The notes: generated from the sequence alone by a model not told the origin. Shown: positions 15,449-24,370, counted from the stretch's first letter. The stretch: DNA of 64,000 nt from Paractinoplanes deccanensis (GCF_016862115.1 NZ_BOMI01000082.1:114257-178256), one strand, 5' to 3'. Numbers and translations: made by a program.

Positions 15449-17224
15449 ATGACCATCTCGCGGCGTACCGTGCTGGCCGCCTCGGCCGCGACGGCGGCGG
15501 CACCGCTCGTCCTCTCCGAGGCGGCGCAGGCGCACCCCAAGGGCGGACACGCCCCGGAGACCTACCACCTCACGGTGCTGGGCACATCGGACACTCACGG
15601 CAACGTCTACAACTGGGACTACTACAAGGACGCCGAGTACGACGACAGTGCGCACAACGACGTCGGCGTCGCCAAGCTCGCCGCCCTGGTGAACAAGCTG
15701 CGCCGGGAGGCGACGGGCGCCACGCTGGTGCTCGACGCGGGCGACACCATCCAGGGCACGCCGCTGGCCACGTACTACGCCAAGCAGGAGCCGATCACCA
15801 CGACCGGTGAGAAGCACCCGATGGCCCGCGCCATGAACGTGCTCCACTACGACGCCATCACGCTGGGCAACCACGAGTTCAATTACGGTCTGCCGCTGCT
15901 GAACCTGTGGATCCGGCAGCTCGGGTTCCCGGCCCTCGCCGCGAACGCCGTGAGCGCCACGACGGGCCGGCCGGCCTTCACCCCGTACGTGATCAAGAAG
16001 GTCTCCCTGGGCAAGCACGCGCCGACCCTGCGGGTGGGCATCCTCGGCCTCACCAACCCGGGCGTGGCGATCTGGGACAAGGGCAACGTCGAGGGCAAGC
16101 TCGAGTTCCTCGACATGGTGACGACCGCGGCGAAGTGGGTGCCGGTCATGCGGGCACACGGCGCCGACATCGTGCTGGTCTCGGCGCACGGCGGCGACAG
16201 CGGCACCTCCAGCTACGGCCCCGAGCTGCCGAACGAGAACCCGGCCGCGCTGATCGCCCAGAACGTGCCGGGCATCGACGCGATCCTCTTCGGCCACGCC
16301 CACCTGGAGATCCCGCAGCGCTTCGTGACCAACACGAAGACCGGGCAGCAGGTGCTCATGTCCGAGCCGTCCAAGTGGGGCCAGCGCCTCACCAAGATGG
16401 ACTTCGATCTCGTACGGGAGAAGGGCCGCTGGCGGATCACGGCCAAGGCGGCGACCACGCTGAACACCAACACGGTCGACGCCGACCCCAAGGTGCTGGC
16501 CGCGGTCAAGGCGCAGCACGCCAAGACCGTCGCGTACGTCAACCAGGTCGTGGCCACCTCGACCGAGGAGCTCTCGGCCGCCACGTCGCGGTACCAGGAC
16601 ACCCCGATCCTGGACTACATCAACAAGGTGCAGACCGACACCGTGACCGCCGCGCTCGCGGGCACCGAGTACGCGAGCCTGCCGGTGCTGTCGATCGCCG
16701 CGCCGTTCAGCCGCACCGCGGTGTTCCCGAAGGGCGAAGTCAAGATCAAGGACGTCGCCGGGCTCTACATCTACGACAACACGCTCGAGGCGGTCGTGCT
16801 GACCGGCGCCGAGGTGAAGGCGTACCTGGAGTACTCGGCGAAGTACTTCGTCACGCTGGCGCCGGGAGCTTCGGCCGACCCGGCCACGATCAGCGACTCG
16901 TCGGTGCCGGACTACAACTACGACGTGTTCTCCGGCGTCGACTACGACATCGACATCAGCAAGCCGGTGGGCTCGCGCATCACCCGCCTCCAGATCGCCG
17001 GCGCCGACGTCGACCCGGCCGCGCGGTTCGTGGTGGCGGTGAACAACTACCGGCGCTCCGGCGGCGGCAACTTCCCCGGCATCGTCAAGACGCAGGTCTA
17101 CAACGCGCAGCAGGAGATCCGCCAGCTCCTGATCGACTGGGCGCAGGCCAAGGGCTCGATCAACCCGGCCGACTTCTTCGTCAAGAACTGGCAGCTCGTC
17201 CGCGAGGGCGTGCCGGTCTTCTAG
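15449..17224 (+). CDS. Tat-exported bifunctional metallophosphatase/5'-nucleotidase
   Basis: 591 residues. The twin-arginine signal 'SRRTVLAASAATAAAPLVL' ends near the Ala-rich cleavage site at about residue 30. The calcineurin-like metal centre is seen in 'GTSDTHGN', 'LVLDAGDTIQGTPLATYY', 'LGNHEFNYG' and 'FGHAHLEIP'. The C-terminal 5'-nucleotidase domain has 'YIYDNTLEAVVLTGAEVKAY' and 'GVDYDIDISKPVGSRI'. The closest described activity is 2',3'-cyclic-nucleotide phosphodiesterase/3'-nucleotidase, which salvages phosphate from extracellular nucleotides. Its stop overlaps the convergent small membrane protein gene by 4 bases. It starts 77 bases after argS. Confidence 0.9.
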   Translation: MTISRRTVLAASAATAAAPLVLSEAAQAHPKGGHAPETYHLTVLGTSDTHGNVYNWDYYKDAEYDDSAHNDVGVAKLAALVNKLRREATGATLVLDAGDTIQGTPLATYYAKQEPITTTGEKHPMARAMNVLHYDAITLGNHEFNYGLPLLNLWIRQLGFPALAANAVSATTGRPAFTPYVIKKVSLGKHAPTLRVGILGLTNPGVAIWDKGNVEGKLEFLDMVTTAAKWVPVMRAHGADIVLVSAHGGDSGTSSYGPELPNENPAALIAQNVPGIDAILFGHAHLEIPQRFVTNTKTGQQVLMSEPSKWGQRLTKMDFDLVREKGRWRITAKAATTLNTNTVDADPKVLAAVKAQHAKTVAYVNQVVATSTEELSAATSRYQDTPILDYINKVQTDTVTAALAGTEYASLPVLSIAAPFSRTAVFPKGEVKIKDVAGLYIYDNTLEAVVLTGAEVKAYLEYSAKYFVTLAPGASADPATISDSSVPDYNYDVFSGVDYDIDISKPVGSRITRLQIAGADVDPAARFVVAVNNYRRSGGGNFPGIVKTQVYNAQQEIRQLLIDWAQAKGSINPADFFVKNWQLVREGVPVF

Positions 17225-17532
17225 ATCAACGCGAGCGCGAGCGCGGCCATCGTGAGGAGGGTCGCGCTCCACGCGATCCAGTAGGGATGTGCCGCGTGGC
17301 GGCCGCGCCGGGCCTCCCGGGACCGGCGCGCCGCCGAGATCACGCCGGGCAGCGCGCCGGCCAGCGTCCAGAAGACCACCGGCAGCCAGGAGGGCGCCTC
17401 CGGGCGGGAGGTCGGGTCCATCTCCTCGGGGTACGCGACGAGCAGCCGCCCCGGCGGCGTCCACGGTTGCGGTTCCTCCGGCGCCGGTGTCGCCGGCGGG
17501 ACGGCCCAGGGCGGTGCTGTCGGATAGGTCAT
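17221..17532 (-). CDS. Small proline-rich membrane protein
   Basis: 103 residues. A Pro-rich cytoplasmic N-terminus (residues 1-45) is followed by a hydrophobic segment at about 49-66 ('LPVVFWTLAGALPGVISAA'), a basic loop rich in Arg, and a second helix at about 85-103 ('WIAWSATLLTMAALALALI') ending at the stop. The layout is common among actinomycete proteins of unknown function. It overlaps the convergent nucleotidase gene by 4 bases. Confidence 0.65.
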   Translation of the reverse strand: MTYPTAPPWAVPPATPAPEEPQPWTPPGRLLVAYPEEMDPTSRPEAPSWLPVVFWTLAGALPGVISAARRSREARRGRHAAHPYWIAWSATLLTMAALALALI

Positions 17533-17568
17533 GAGCCGCCCATCGGCAGCGGCTTGAGGAACTTGAGG

Positions 17569-18423
17569 TTAGTTTTCGGGTGCAGTTCTCACCGGCACCT
17601 GCATCTCGGTGACCCACTTGTCGAAGTCGCCCGGCGGGCAGTCGAGGTAGATCTCGCGGGCGAAGCCGGGATCGATCGTGCGGTGCCCGTTGTCGTCGAT
17701 CCAGTTGGCGATCTTCTGCCCGGTGCGGAAGGCCTCCGACATCGGGCCGTGGTGCAGCGCGGTGGCCGCCTGCTCGATCGGCGGCAGCACCGCCACCTCG
17801 AAGCCGGCCTCCGGGCCCACTTCGGCGCCGCCGATCGGGAAGGCCGCGTGCACCCGGATCGTCTCGTCGCCCGGCCCGGCCGGCGCCGGCTCGTACCAGG
17901 CGATCGGCGAGCCGGTCATCGCCACCCCGTGCTGCTCCATCAGCTCCATCAGGCGCGGATAGAGCGGGGTGAGGTTCTCGGTGATCGACGTCGGGTGGTC
18001 GTACCCGGCGGCCGTGCCGGACAGCTGCGCCACCCGCAGCGCCGGGATGTTCTTGAGGACGACGTCTCCCGTGTCCATGTGCCCCTCGCTCTCGATCATG
18101 CGGAGGCGCGCGTCGACCAGGGCCAGGCGTGCGGTGTCCTGCCGCATCCGCGTGGCCAGCTCGGCCCGCCGCAGGCGCAGCATGCCCCGCAGCTCGGCCG
18201 TGCCGACCTTTTCGTCGATCAGCGTCTGCACCTGCTGGAGGCTGAAGCCGAGGTCCTTGAGGGCGGTCACCCGGTTGAGCAGGCGCAGCTGCTCGGCGGT
18301 GTAGAAGCGGTAGCCGCTGTGCGGGTCGACGTGGGCGGGACGAATCAGGCCGATGGCGTCGTAGTGGCGCAGCATGCGCACGGACACCCGGCCCAGGCCG
18401 GCGAACTCCCCGATGGAAAACAT
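17569..18423 (-). CDS. MerR family regulator with GyrI-like effector domain
   Basis: 284 residues. The N-terminal winged helix has 'FSIGEFAGLGRVSVRMLRHY' and 'HSGYRFYTAEQLRLLNRV', followed by a dimerisation coiled coil (about 75-112). The C-terminal GyrI-like/BmrR ligand-binding domain (about 120-284) has 'YPRLMELMEQHGVAMTGSPI' and the family acidic residues near the end. Such proteins activate multidrug efflux or detoxification genes on binding cationic or aromatic compounds. No efflux gene lies beside it, so the target is unclear. Its start lies 37 bp from the end of the kinase gene on the same strand. Confidence 0.88.
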   Translation of the reverse strand: MFSIGEFAGLGRVSVRMLRHYDAIGLIRPAHVDPHSGYRFYTAEQLRLLNRVTALKDLGFSLQQVQTLIDEKVGTAELRGMLRLRRAELATRMRQDTARLALVDARLRMIESEGHMDTGDVVLKNIPALRVAQLSGTAAGYDHPTSITENLTPLYPRLMELMEQHGVAMTGSPIAWYEPAPAGPGDETIRVHAAFPIGGAEVGPEAGFEVAVLPPIEQAATALHHGPMSEAFRTGQKIANWIDDNGHRTIDPGFAREIYLDCPPGDFDKWVTEMQVPVRTAPEN

Positions 18424-18459
18424 GGTCCGCTCAGCCTGGGCCCTGACACCGTGTGAGGG

Positions 18460-19881
18460 TCAAGGGTTGGTGACTCCGGCCCCGCCGCCACCGGTCTGCT
18501 CCGGGGTGGGCGCCGTGGTCGGTGGAGTGGTGGGCGTCGTCGTCGGCGGGGTGGTGGGCGTCGTCGTCGGCGGGGTGGTGGGCGGCGTGGTCGTCGGCTG
18601 GGTCGTCGCCGGGGTGGTGGTGGGCGCGGTCGTGGGCGCGGTGGTCGGCCGGGAGGTGGCCGTGCGCGACGGGGTGGCGCTCGGCGTGCTGGACTGCTCG
18701 CTGCCGCCGCGCGTGCTCTGCGGAGCCGTCTCCTCCAGGCTGGGCTCGGCCGTCGGCGCGTCCGTGGTGGCCTCGGTGGTGAGCGACGGGACGGGGTCGT
18801 TGGGGGTGCCGTTCTTCGCGTCGTCGTTGCCGTCGCCGGTCAGCGCGATCGCGGCGGCGAGGCCGCCGGCCAGCACGAGCAGCGTCACCACGGCGATCAG
18901 CAGCGCGGTCTGGCTGCGCGGCGGGCGCCGGGCGGCGGCCGGCGCGGGCGTGGGGCCGAGCGGCAGGTCGCGGGGGAGCGGGACGGCCCGGGTGGGCGCC
19001 GCCGGGCTCAGCGGGGCCACCTTCATCGTGCCGGTCAGCCGCTTCCAGTCGAGCGGGCCGGCCGCCGCGAACGCCGCCTCGGCGAACTCGGCAGCGGTGG
19101 CGAACCGGTCGGCCGGCTGCTTGGCCATCGCCCTGGAGATCAGCGCGACGACGTCGTCGGGCACGTGGGCGGGCAGCGGCTCCGGCTCGTCCTCCAGGTG
19201 GCGCAGCGCCACCTGGAGGGCGTTGTCCCCGTCGAACGGGGGGTGACCCGAGATGCAGTGGTAGGCGACCGCGCCGAGCGCGTAGATGTCGGTGGCGGGC
19301 GAGACGTTGCCCTTGGCGACCTGCTCGGGCGCCATGTAGAGGGCCGTGCCGACGATCGCGTTCACCGCCGTGACGCTCGTCACCGCGTTGGAGCGGGCCA
19401 CGCCGAAGTCGACCAGCACGACGGCGCCGTTGGGCTTGACGATCAGGTTTCCGGGCTTGACGTCGCGGTGGATCGTGCCGTTCTCGTGGGCGGCGTGCAG
19501 CGCCTCGGCGGCCTGCGCCACGATCGACATGGTCTCGGCGACCGGCATCGGGCCCTGCTTGACCCGGGTGGAGAGCGGCTCGCCCTCCACGTACGCCATG
19601 ACCAGGTAGGCGACCTGGTCCTCACCGCCGGTCTCGTCGGCGCCCGCGTAGTCGTAGACCTCGACCACGCCCGGGTGACGGAACGCCGCCATCATCCTGG
19701 CCTCGCCGTAGAAACGTGCGGCGAACTCAGGATCGGAGAGCATGGCGGAGCGCAGCACCTTGACAGCGATGGTGCGGCCCAGCACGACGTCGGTGCCGCG
19801 CCAGACGTCACCCATGCCGCCCGTGGCGATGCGCTCGTCCAACCGGTAACGGTTGCCCAGGAGATGTCCCGCAGTGAGCAC
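18460..19881 (-). CDS. Membrane-anchored Ser/Thr protein kinase with Thr/Pro-rich tail
   Basis: 473 residues. A Pkn2-family kinase domain (about 10-270) has the glycine loop 'IATGGMGDVW', Lys in 'IAVKVLRS', catalytic 'IHRDVKPGNLIV', 'LVDFGVARS' and 'GTALYMAPEQ'. After a basic linker, one membrane helix (about 327-350, 'ALLIAVVTLLVLAGGLAAAI') leads to an extracellular tail of Thr-Pro repeats (about 370-473) and no PASTA domains, so the outside sensor is atypical. GTG 19881 is preferred because AAGG lies 7 bases upstream; the frame opens one codon earlier at a TTG. The tail is encoded by tandem repeats of Thr and Pro codons, which may vary in length between strains. Confidence 0.92.
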   Translation of the reverse strand: MLTAGHLLGNRYRLDERIATGGMGDVWRGTDVVLGRTIAVKVLRSAMLSDPEFAARFYGEARMMAAFRHPGVVEVYDYAGADETGGEDQVAYLVMAYVEGEPLSTRVKQGPMPVAETMSIVAQAAEALHAAHENGTIHRDVKPGNLIVKPNGAVVLVDFGVARSNAVTSVTAVNAIVGTALYMAPEQVAKGNVSPATDIYALGAVAYHCISGHPPFDGDNALQVALRHLEDEPEPLPAHVPDDVVALISRAMAKQPADRFATAAEFAEAAFAAAGPLDWKRLTGTMKVAPLSPAAPTRAVPLPRDLPLGPTPAPAAARRPPRSQTALLIAVVTLLVLAGGLAAAIALTGDGNDDAKNGTPNDPVPSLTTEATTDAPTAEPSLEETAPQSTRGGSEQSSTPSATPSRTATSRPTTAPTTAPTTTPATTQPTTTPPTTPPTTTPTTPPTTTPTTPPTTAPTPEQTGGGGAGVTNP

Positions 19882-19990
19882 CAAGGGACCTTATCTGATC
19901 AGGTGGCGGAGCCACAGCGGTGAGAAACGTGAAGCCGAGCGAGGCTCGACTCTAGCGAGCCTCGTGGATCACCGCAGGGGTGGACAGCCG

Positions 19991-20029
19991 CCGGCCGCCG
20001 GGCGGCAAAGGGCTCCGTCCGGCGGCCGG
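19991..20029 (-). terminator. Terminator hairpin downstream of the 135-residue hypothetical gene
   Basis: CCGGCCGCCGG (19991-20001) pairs perfectly with CCGGCGGCCGG (20019-20029). A second hairpin, CGAGGCTCG / CGAGCCTCG, lies at 19940-19964. Neither has a T tract. They separate the kinase gene from the upstream minus-strand gene. Confidence 0.55.
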
Positions 20030-20044
20030 GGTGTCGCGGGGGCG

Positions 20045-20452
20045 TTACTTCGTGTCGTACGTGGGGGTGACGACGACCGCGGTCTCGGCGAGCTCGAGCT
20101 CCTCGTTCTCGGCCTGGCGCTCGAGCGCGGCCCGCGCGGAGCTCGCCACCGCCCAGCCGACCGCGATGCCCAGCAGGCCCACGCCGGCGATCAGGCCCCA
20201 CGGCCGCGGCGGGCGACGGCCCGCGAGCGCGGCATAGGCGGCGTTTGCCCTGGTCCATGCCACATCGGCCTTGTCGCTGGCCTTGCCGGCGAGCTTGTAG
20301 CTCTGCTTGCTCGCCTTGCGGGCCTTGCGACCTGCCTTGCCGGCCAGGTCGGCGGTCTCCTTGGCGCTGTCACCGGCCGCCGCCATGGCGGACGACAGGT
20401 AGTCCCAGGCCTGGCCGGCCGTGCGTTCCGCCTTGCTCTTGCTGGTGAACAT
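20045..20452 (-). CDS. Hypothetical helical protein with one membrane segment
   Basis: 135 residues. The N-terminal half is a long Ala/Lys-rich helix ('AAAGDSAKETADLAGKAGRK') of the kind seen in stress-related or membrane-associated helical proteins. A hydrophobic helix follows at about 85-104 ('WGLIAGVGLLGIAVGWAVAS'), then an acidic tail. AGGAGGG directly upstream fixes ATG 20452; a longer start at 20494 is less likely. No family was recognised. Confidence 0.75.
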   Translation of the reverse strand: MFTSKSKAERTAGQAWDYLSSAMAAAGDSAKETADLAGKAGRKARKASKQSYKLAGKASDKADVAWTRANAAYAALAGRRPPRPWGLIAGVGLLGIAVGWAVASSARAALERQAENEELELAETAVVVTPTYDTK

Positions 20453-20780
20453 GTGTCCCTCCTGCGTTGGCCTTCCGCTGTTTACCCTGCCCATGTGCGT
20501 CCTGGGCGAAACGTGTCGCGTGTGGACGCCATCACGTTTCGGAAACGACTTGCCCGGCCCCGGTAGTCTTGACGCGGTTCACACGAGGCACTCAGGTGTC
20601 TGACAGGTTTGGTGCCTAACCTTTTGGTCAGTCTCACCGAACCCTATGGGGGACGGCCCCGCTCTCAAGGAGCTGGGACAACCCTCGGGCACGGGCGACG
20701 ACGGCGTCGACACGCCGTGCGGTGGCCCGTGCACTGGAGGAACGACGCTCGGAGGTTCCGGGCGGGTGGAGGGAATTGGC
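20453..20780. other. Intergenic region with a perfect CGTTTC-G-GAAACG palindrome
   Basis: 328 bp between the divergent hypothetical and STAS genes. CGTTTC G GAAACG is a perfect inverted repeat at 20535-20547, followed 17 bases later by TAGTCT (20564-20569), which may be a -10 element of the STAS gene. AGGCAC (20586-20591) and GTGCCT (20612-20617) could form a hairpin in its leader. No coding region was recognised. Confidence 0.4.
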
Positions 20781-21140
20781 GTGACGCTGTCGATAATGAC
20801 GTCGACGCTTGCCGGCGACGTGGTGGAGGTCTCGCCCAGCGGCGAGATCGACGTCGAGAACGCGTACGAGATCCGCGAGGCCGTAGCCGCCCAGCTCGCC
20901 GCCGGGCACCCCAGCCGTATCGAGCTCAACCTCGAGAACGTGACCTTCATCGACTCCGTGGGCATCAGCGCCCTCGTGGCCGCCTTCCAGCTCGCCGCCG
21001 TGAGCGACGTCAAGCTGATCGTCACCCGGCCCAGCCGCTTCGCGCACCGCCAGCTCTGGGTCACCGGCCTGCTGGGCCTGTTCGGCAACCCAGAGCCGTT
21101 CGCCGACGGCACGGCCCAGCCCGCGGCGGCCCAGAGCTGA
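20781..21140 (+). CDS. STAS domain anti-sigma factor antagonist
   Basis: 119 residues. A single STAS domain with 'VVEVSPSGEIDVENAYEI' and the phosphorylation site in 'VTFIDSVGISALVAAFQLA' (Ser59 after Asp58). Such proteins are phosphorylated by anti-sigma kinases and, when unphosphorylated, free an alternative sigma factor. GTG 20781 is chosen because GGAGGG lies 7 bases upstream. No anti-sigma or sigma gene is adjacent, so its partner lies elsewhere. It converges on surE with an 18-base gap. Confidence 0.88.
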   Translation: MTLSIMTSTLAGDVVEVSPSGEIDVENAYEIREAVAAQLAAGHPSRIELNLENVTFIDSVGISALVAAFQLAAVSDVKLIVTRPSRFAHRQLWVTGLLGLFGNPEPFADGTAQPAAAQS

Positions 21141-21158
21141 TCGCCCCGCGCCGGCCGG

Positions 21159-22001
21159 CTAGGCCAGGGCCGGCGCGTGCACCTGGATCGTCTCCAGGTT
21201 GATCCGCACATCCACCGCCTCCACGGGCGGCCGGATGGGCGTGACCACGGCGAAGTGGTCGGCCAGCGCGGCGAGGTCGGTGTCCGGCTCCAGCAGCTCG
21301 TCGGCGGCCTGCACGGCCGTACGGACGAAGCCCTCGCCGGCCTCGGCGATGCTCACCTGCACCTGGCCGAAGGAGGCCAGCGACGTGCGGCGCAGGCCGC
21401 GGATGCCGTCCAGGTGCAGATCGGGCACGTTGAGGTTGAAGACGGTGCCCACCGGGGTGTGCAGCAGCGTCGGCACCAGCCGCACGGCCAGCTCGGCCGC
21501 GCTCTCCCAGTGGCGCTTCTCGTCCTCCTCATGGTCGATGGCGGCGAGCGCGGCGCCCCCGCTACGCGCCGAGGAGGCCCGCGGCGAGAGCACGTCCAGC
21601 GAGACAGCCATGCCGTGCAGCCCGGCGTAGGAGCCGGTCAGCGTGGCACCCACGGTGCCGGAGTGCACCACGGCCGAGCCCGCGTTGGCGCCCCGGTTGA
21701 TGCCCGAGAAGATCATCTCCGGCGGCTCGCCGAACGCCTCCCGCAGGGCGAGCAGCACGATGTACGCGGGGGAGGCCGCCACCGCGTACGCCGGGATGTG
21801 CTTGGCGTGCGGCAGCTCCCGCTTGTGCAGGATGATCTTGCCGTGCTCCTCGACAGCGGTCATCGCGGCGCTGCTCCCGCTCGCCTCGGTGACCGGCGCG
21901 GCGACCACGACGTCGTGGCCCTCCCGCGCCGCCGCCCGCGCGAGATGGCGCAGGCCGGGCGAATCGATGCCGTCGTCGTTGGTGACCAGGATTCTCGTCA
22001 T
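21159..22001 (-). CDS. surE: 5'/3'-nucleotidase SurE
   Basis: 280 residues. The opening 'RILVTNDDGIDSPGLRHLAR' holds the DD metal ligands of SurE, then 'VVAAPVTEASGSSAAMT' and 'FSGINRGANAGSAVVHSGTV', which contains the catalytic Asn and the SGT loop. SurE removes phosphate from nucleoside monophosphates and short polyphosphates. ATG 22001 shares its A with the TGA of the upstream PfkB-family gene (TGATG), so the two are coupled. The length is near the upper end for the family because of a C-terminal extension. Confidence 0.9.
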   Translation of the reverse strand: MTRILVTNDDGIDSPGLRHLARAAAREGHDVVVAAPVTEASGSSAAMTAVEEHGKIILHKRELPHAKHIPAYAVAASPAYIVLLALREAFGEPPEMIFSGINRGANAGSAVVHSGTVGATLTGSYAGLHGMAVSLDVLSPRASSARSGGAALAAIDHEEDEKRHWESAAELAVRLVPTLLHTPVGTVFNLNVPDLHLDGIRGLRRTSLASFGQVQVSIAEAGEGFVRTAVQAADELLEPDTDLAALADHFAVVTPIRPPVEAVDVRINLETIQVHAPALA

Positions 22002-22939
22002 CACGCCTTCTTGATCGGGGTGAGCTTGACCCGCTCGGTGAGCACCTGGACCGCGTCCAGATGCCCGGTGCCGAGCCCGTGCCGGGTGACGTTGAGCGCT
22101 CCGGCGGCCGCGCCCGTGCGGACCGCGTCCTGCATGGTGCCGCCCTTCGCCAGCACCGCGGCGACGCCGGCGGTCATCGAGTCGCCCGCGCCGCGGTGGT
22201 CGGCGATCGACAGCTTCGGGATGCCGACCCGGTAGATCTCTTCGTTGAACATCGCGAGCGCGCCCGCGTCGGCCCGCGACACCAGCACCGACTCGGCGCC
22301 CTCGTCGTGCAGCTTGAGCAGCGCCTCGGTGAGTTGCTTCTCGGAGTTGTCCTTGGCCAGCCCGTCCTTGATCAGCTCCTCGTGGCTGATCTTGACGACG
22401 TTGAGGCCCGCCTTGAGGACGGCCTTCAGATGGTTGCCGCAGAGGTCGGCGATCACCCGGCAGCCGTTGGCCCGCAGGTCCTTGGCGAGCCGGCCGTAGA
22501 CGTCGGCCCGGATCACCGACGGGTGCGCGGGGCCGCTGAGGATCGCGTTGCCGGCGCGCAGGCCCTCGGCGAGCGCGAGGTTGTAGAGCTCGTCCAGCTC
22601 GTGCCGGGTGAACGGGGCGCCGGGCTGCTCGGCGATCTCCTTGCGCTTGCCGTCGCGGCGGTCGTGCACGTACCAGCCGCTGCCGCTCTCGCGCGCGACG
22701 GTGCGCAGCAGAACACCCTTGAAGTCGAGCAGGGGCTTGAGCACCCGGCCCACCTCGCCGCCCACGGCCGCGCAGAGCGTCACCTCGGCGCCGAGCGAGG
22801 TGATCATCCGCGTCTGCCAGATGCCCTGGCCGCCCGGGTGGACATGCAGTTCCGGGATGTCGTGCTGCTGTTCGATCGTCACCGTCAGTTGTGGTGCCGG
22901 CGCGAAGACCATGACCCGAGCGTCGCCCATAAACGACAT
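22001..22939 (-). CDS. PfkB family carbohydrate kinase (1-phosphofructokinase-like)
   Basis: 312 residues. The N-terminus 'VMVFAPAPQLTVTIEQQHDI' and 'HVHPGGQGIWQTRMITSLGA' follow the 1-phosphofructokinase/tagatose-6-phosphate kinase pattern. The catalytic loop is 'ADHRGAGDSMTAGVAAVLA', with the conserved GAGD Asp as base. The anion-hole region is kept, but the first part of the motif is HRGAGDS rather than the usual TVGAGDS. The substrate is therefore uncertain. It is translationally coupled to surE. No PTS fructose gene is near. Confidence 0.83.
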   Translation of the reverse strand: MSFMGDARVMVFAPAPQLTVTIEQQHDIPELHVHPGGQGIWQTRMITSLGAEVTLCAAVGGEVGRVLKPLLDFKGVLLRTVARESGSGWYVHDRRDGKRKEIAEQPGAPFTRHELDELYNLALAEGLRAGNAILSGPAHPSVIRADVYGRLAKDLRANGCRVIADLCGNHLKAVLKAGLNVVKISHEELIKDGLAKDNSEKQLTEALLKLHDEGAESVLVSRADAGALAMFNEEIYRVGIPKLSIADHRGAGDSMTAGVAAVLAKGGTMQDAVRTGAAAGALNVTRHGLGTGHLDAVQVLTERVKLTPIKKA

Positions 22940-23012
22940 TTAAGCCGCAAGCCGCGCGATGGGTGCCGATTCCCGCAAAAGTAGCGGCGACACCCATCGC
23001 GGTGAGATCAGA

Positions 23013-23321
23013 TCAGATCTCCAGAGCCTCGTTCGTCAGGCCGATGATCTCGTCCGTCAGGTCCGGCCGGTTGCGGAGCAGGTCCTCCAGGCGCACCCGC
23101 CACTTGCCCGCCTCGACGTCGGCCGCGTACCGGTCGCCGCCCGTCTCGACCAGCGCGGTCAGCAGGCGCTGCCGCGTGTCGGCGAAGTGCCCGTACGTCT
23201 CGCTGCCGAGACGGCGGAGCACCCGGGCGGCGAACGCCTCGGAGTGCGGGCTGCCGGCGGCGCGCACGAAGGCCCGTGCGCCGTCCCACGCGACCCTCGG
23301 CTGGTGGATGACCGTGAGCAT
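23013..23321 (-). CDS. Hypothetical protein
   Basis: 102 residues from ATG 23321, which has GGGAGG 8 bases upstream; frames from 23351 and 23345 are longer but lack a site. The protein is predicted mostly helical and soluble, with 'RVLRRLGSETYGHFADTRQR' and 'KWRVRLEDLLRNRPDLTDEI'. Small proteins of this shape occur widely in actinomycetes, but no function can be given. It stands alone between the PfkB gene and the CDF transporter. Confidence 0.65.
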   Translation of the reverse strand: MLTVIHQPRVAWDGARAFVRAAGSPHSEAFAARVLRRLGSETYGHFADTRQRLLTALVETGGDRYAADVEAGKWRVRLEDLLRNRPDLTDEIIGLTNEALEI

Positions 23322-23455
23322 GCTGATGTCCTCCCGTGTTCGCATGGTCACCTAGCGTAGTGAGGGGGCCGATTCCGGGCGGAGGGTCGGCGCGACCTGG
23401 TGACCGATGTGATCAGGGTGCACCCTGGGATGTGATGATCGCCATACCTTTGCGA

Positions 23456-24370
23456 TCACCAACCGGCGGGGGAGCAGCGCCCGTCGGCGCCGACCGGCTC
23501 CACCTGGAGGGTGGCGTGCTCGATGTGGAAGTCGTCGTGCAGGGCGTCGCGGGCCGTGGAGAGCACGGTGCCCAGCTCGGCGTCGGCCTGGAGGCTCAGG
23601 TGGGCCGAGGCCACGTCCATGCCCGAGGTGAGGGTCCAGACGTGCAGATCGTGGACGTCGCAGACGCCGGGGACGGCGGCCAGGCGGGCCCGGACGCGGG
23701 TGATGTCGAGGTGTTGCGGTGCGGCCTGCACGAGGATGCGCACCGCGGAGCGGCCGAGCGCGAAGGTGCGCGGCAGGATCAGCAGCGCGACGATCACGGC
23801 GACGATCGGGTCCGCGTACGACCAGCCGGTCAGCCCGATGATCACGGCGGCCAGGATGACGCCGACCGAGCCGAGCAGGTCGCCCAGCACCTCGAGGTAG
23901 GCCCCGCGGACGTTGATGCTCTCCTGGGCGCCCTCGCGCAGCAGCCAGAAGGCGATCACGTTGACGATCAGGCCGCCGGCCGCGACCAGCAGCATCGCGC
24001 CGGCCGGCACGTCGGGCGGGTCGGTGAAGCGGCGCACGGCCTGCACCACGACGAAGCCGGCGACGGCGGTGAGCAGCACGGCGTTGGCCAGCGCGGCGAG
24101 CACCTCGAGCCGGTAGAGGCCGAACGTGCGCTGCGAGTCGGTGGCGGCGCGGCCGGCCGCGGTGATCGCGGCGAGCGCCATGGCGATGCCGAGCACGTCG
24201 GTGAACATGTGCCCGGCGTCCGAGAGCAGCGCGAGCGAGCCGGTCGCCCACGCGGCCAGGGCCTCGACGACCATGAATCCCGCGAGCAGGCCGGCGGCCC
24301 ACCACAGGCGTGAGCGGTGCTTCGCTCCCGCCCGCATTGCCTGACCTCCGTGGTCGTGCCCGGCTCCCAT
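23456..24370 (-). CDS. Cation diffusion facilitator (Zn/Co/Cd efflux)
   Basis: 304 residues with six membrane helices. Helix 2 carries the transport-site HxxxD in 'LALLSDAGHMFTDVLGIA', and helix 5 carries the matching pair in 'GAYLEVLGDLLGSVGVI' (Asp present; the His position is Glu). The N-terminus has a small metal-binding 'GHDHGG'. The C-terminal cytoplasmic domain (about 205-304) includes 'VPGVCDVHDLHVWTLTSGM'. CDF proteins export divalent metals in exchange for protons. An ArsR/SmtB-like palindrome lies upstream at 24428-24441. No ArsR gene is adjacent. Confidence 0.9.
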   Translation of the reverse strand: MGAGHDHGGQAMRAGAKHRSRLWWAAGLLAGFMVVEALAAWATGSLALLSDAGHMFTDVLGIAMALAAITAAGRAATDSQRTFGLYRLEVLAALANAVLLTAVAGFVVVQAVRRFTDPPDVPAGAMLLVAAGGLIVNVIAFWLLREGAQESINVRGAYLEVLGDLLGSVGVILAAVIIGLTGWSYADPIVAVIVALLILPRTFALGRSAVRILVQAAPQHLDITRVRARLAAVPGVCDVHDLHVWTLTSGMDVASAHLSLQADAELGTVLSTARDALHDDFHIEHATLQVEPVGADGRCSPAGW

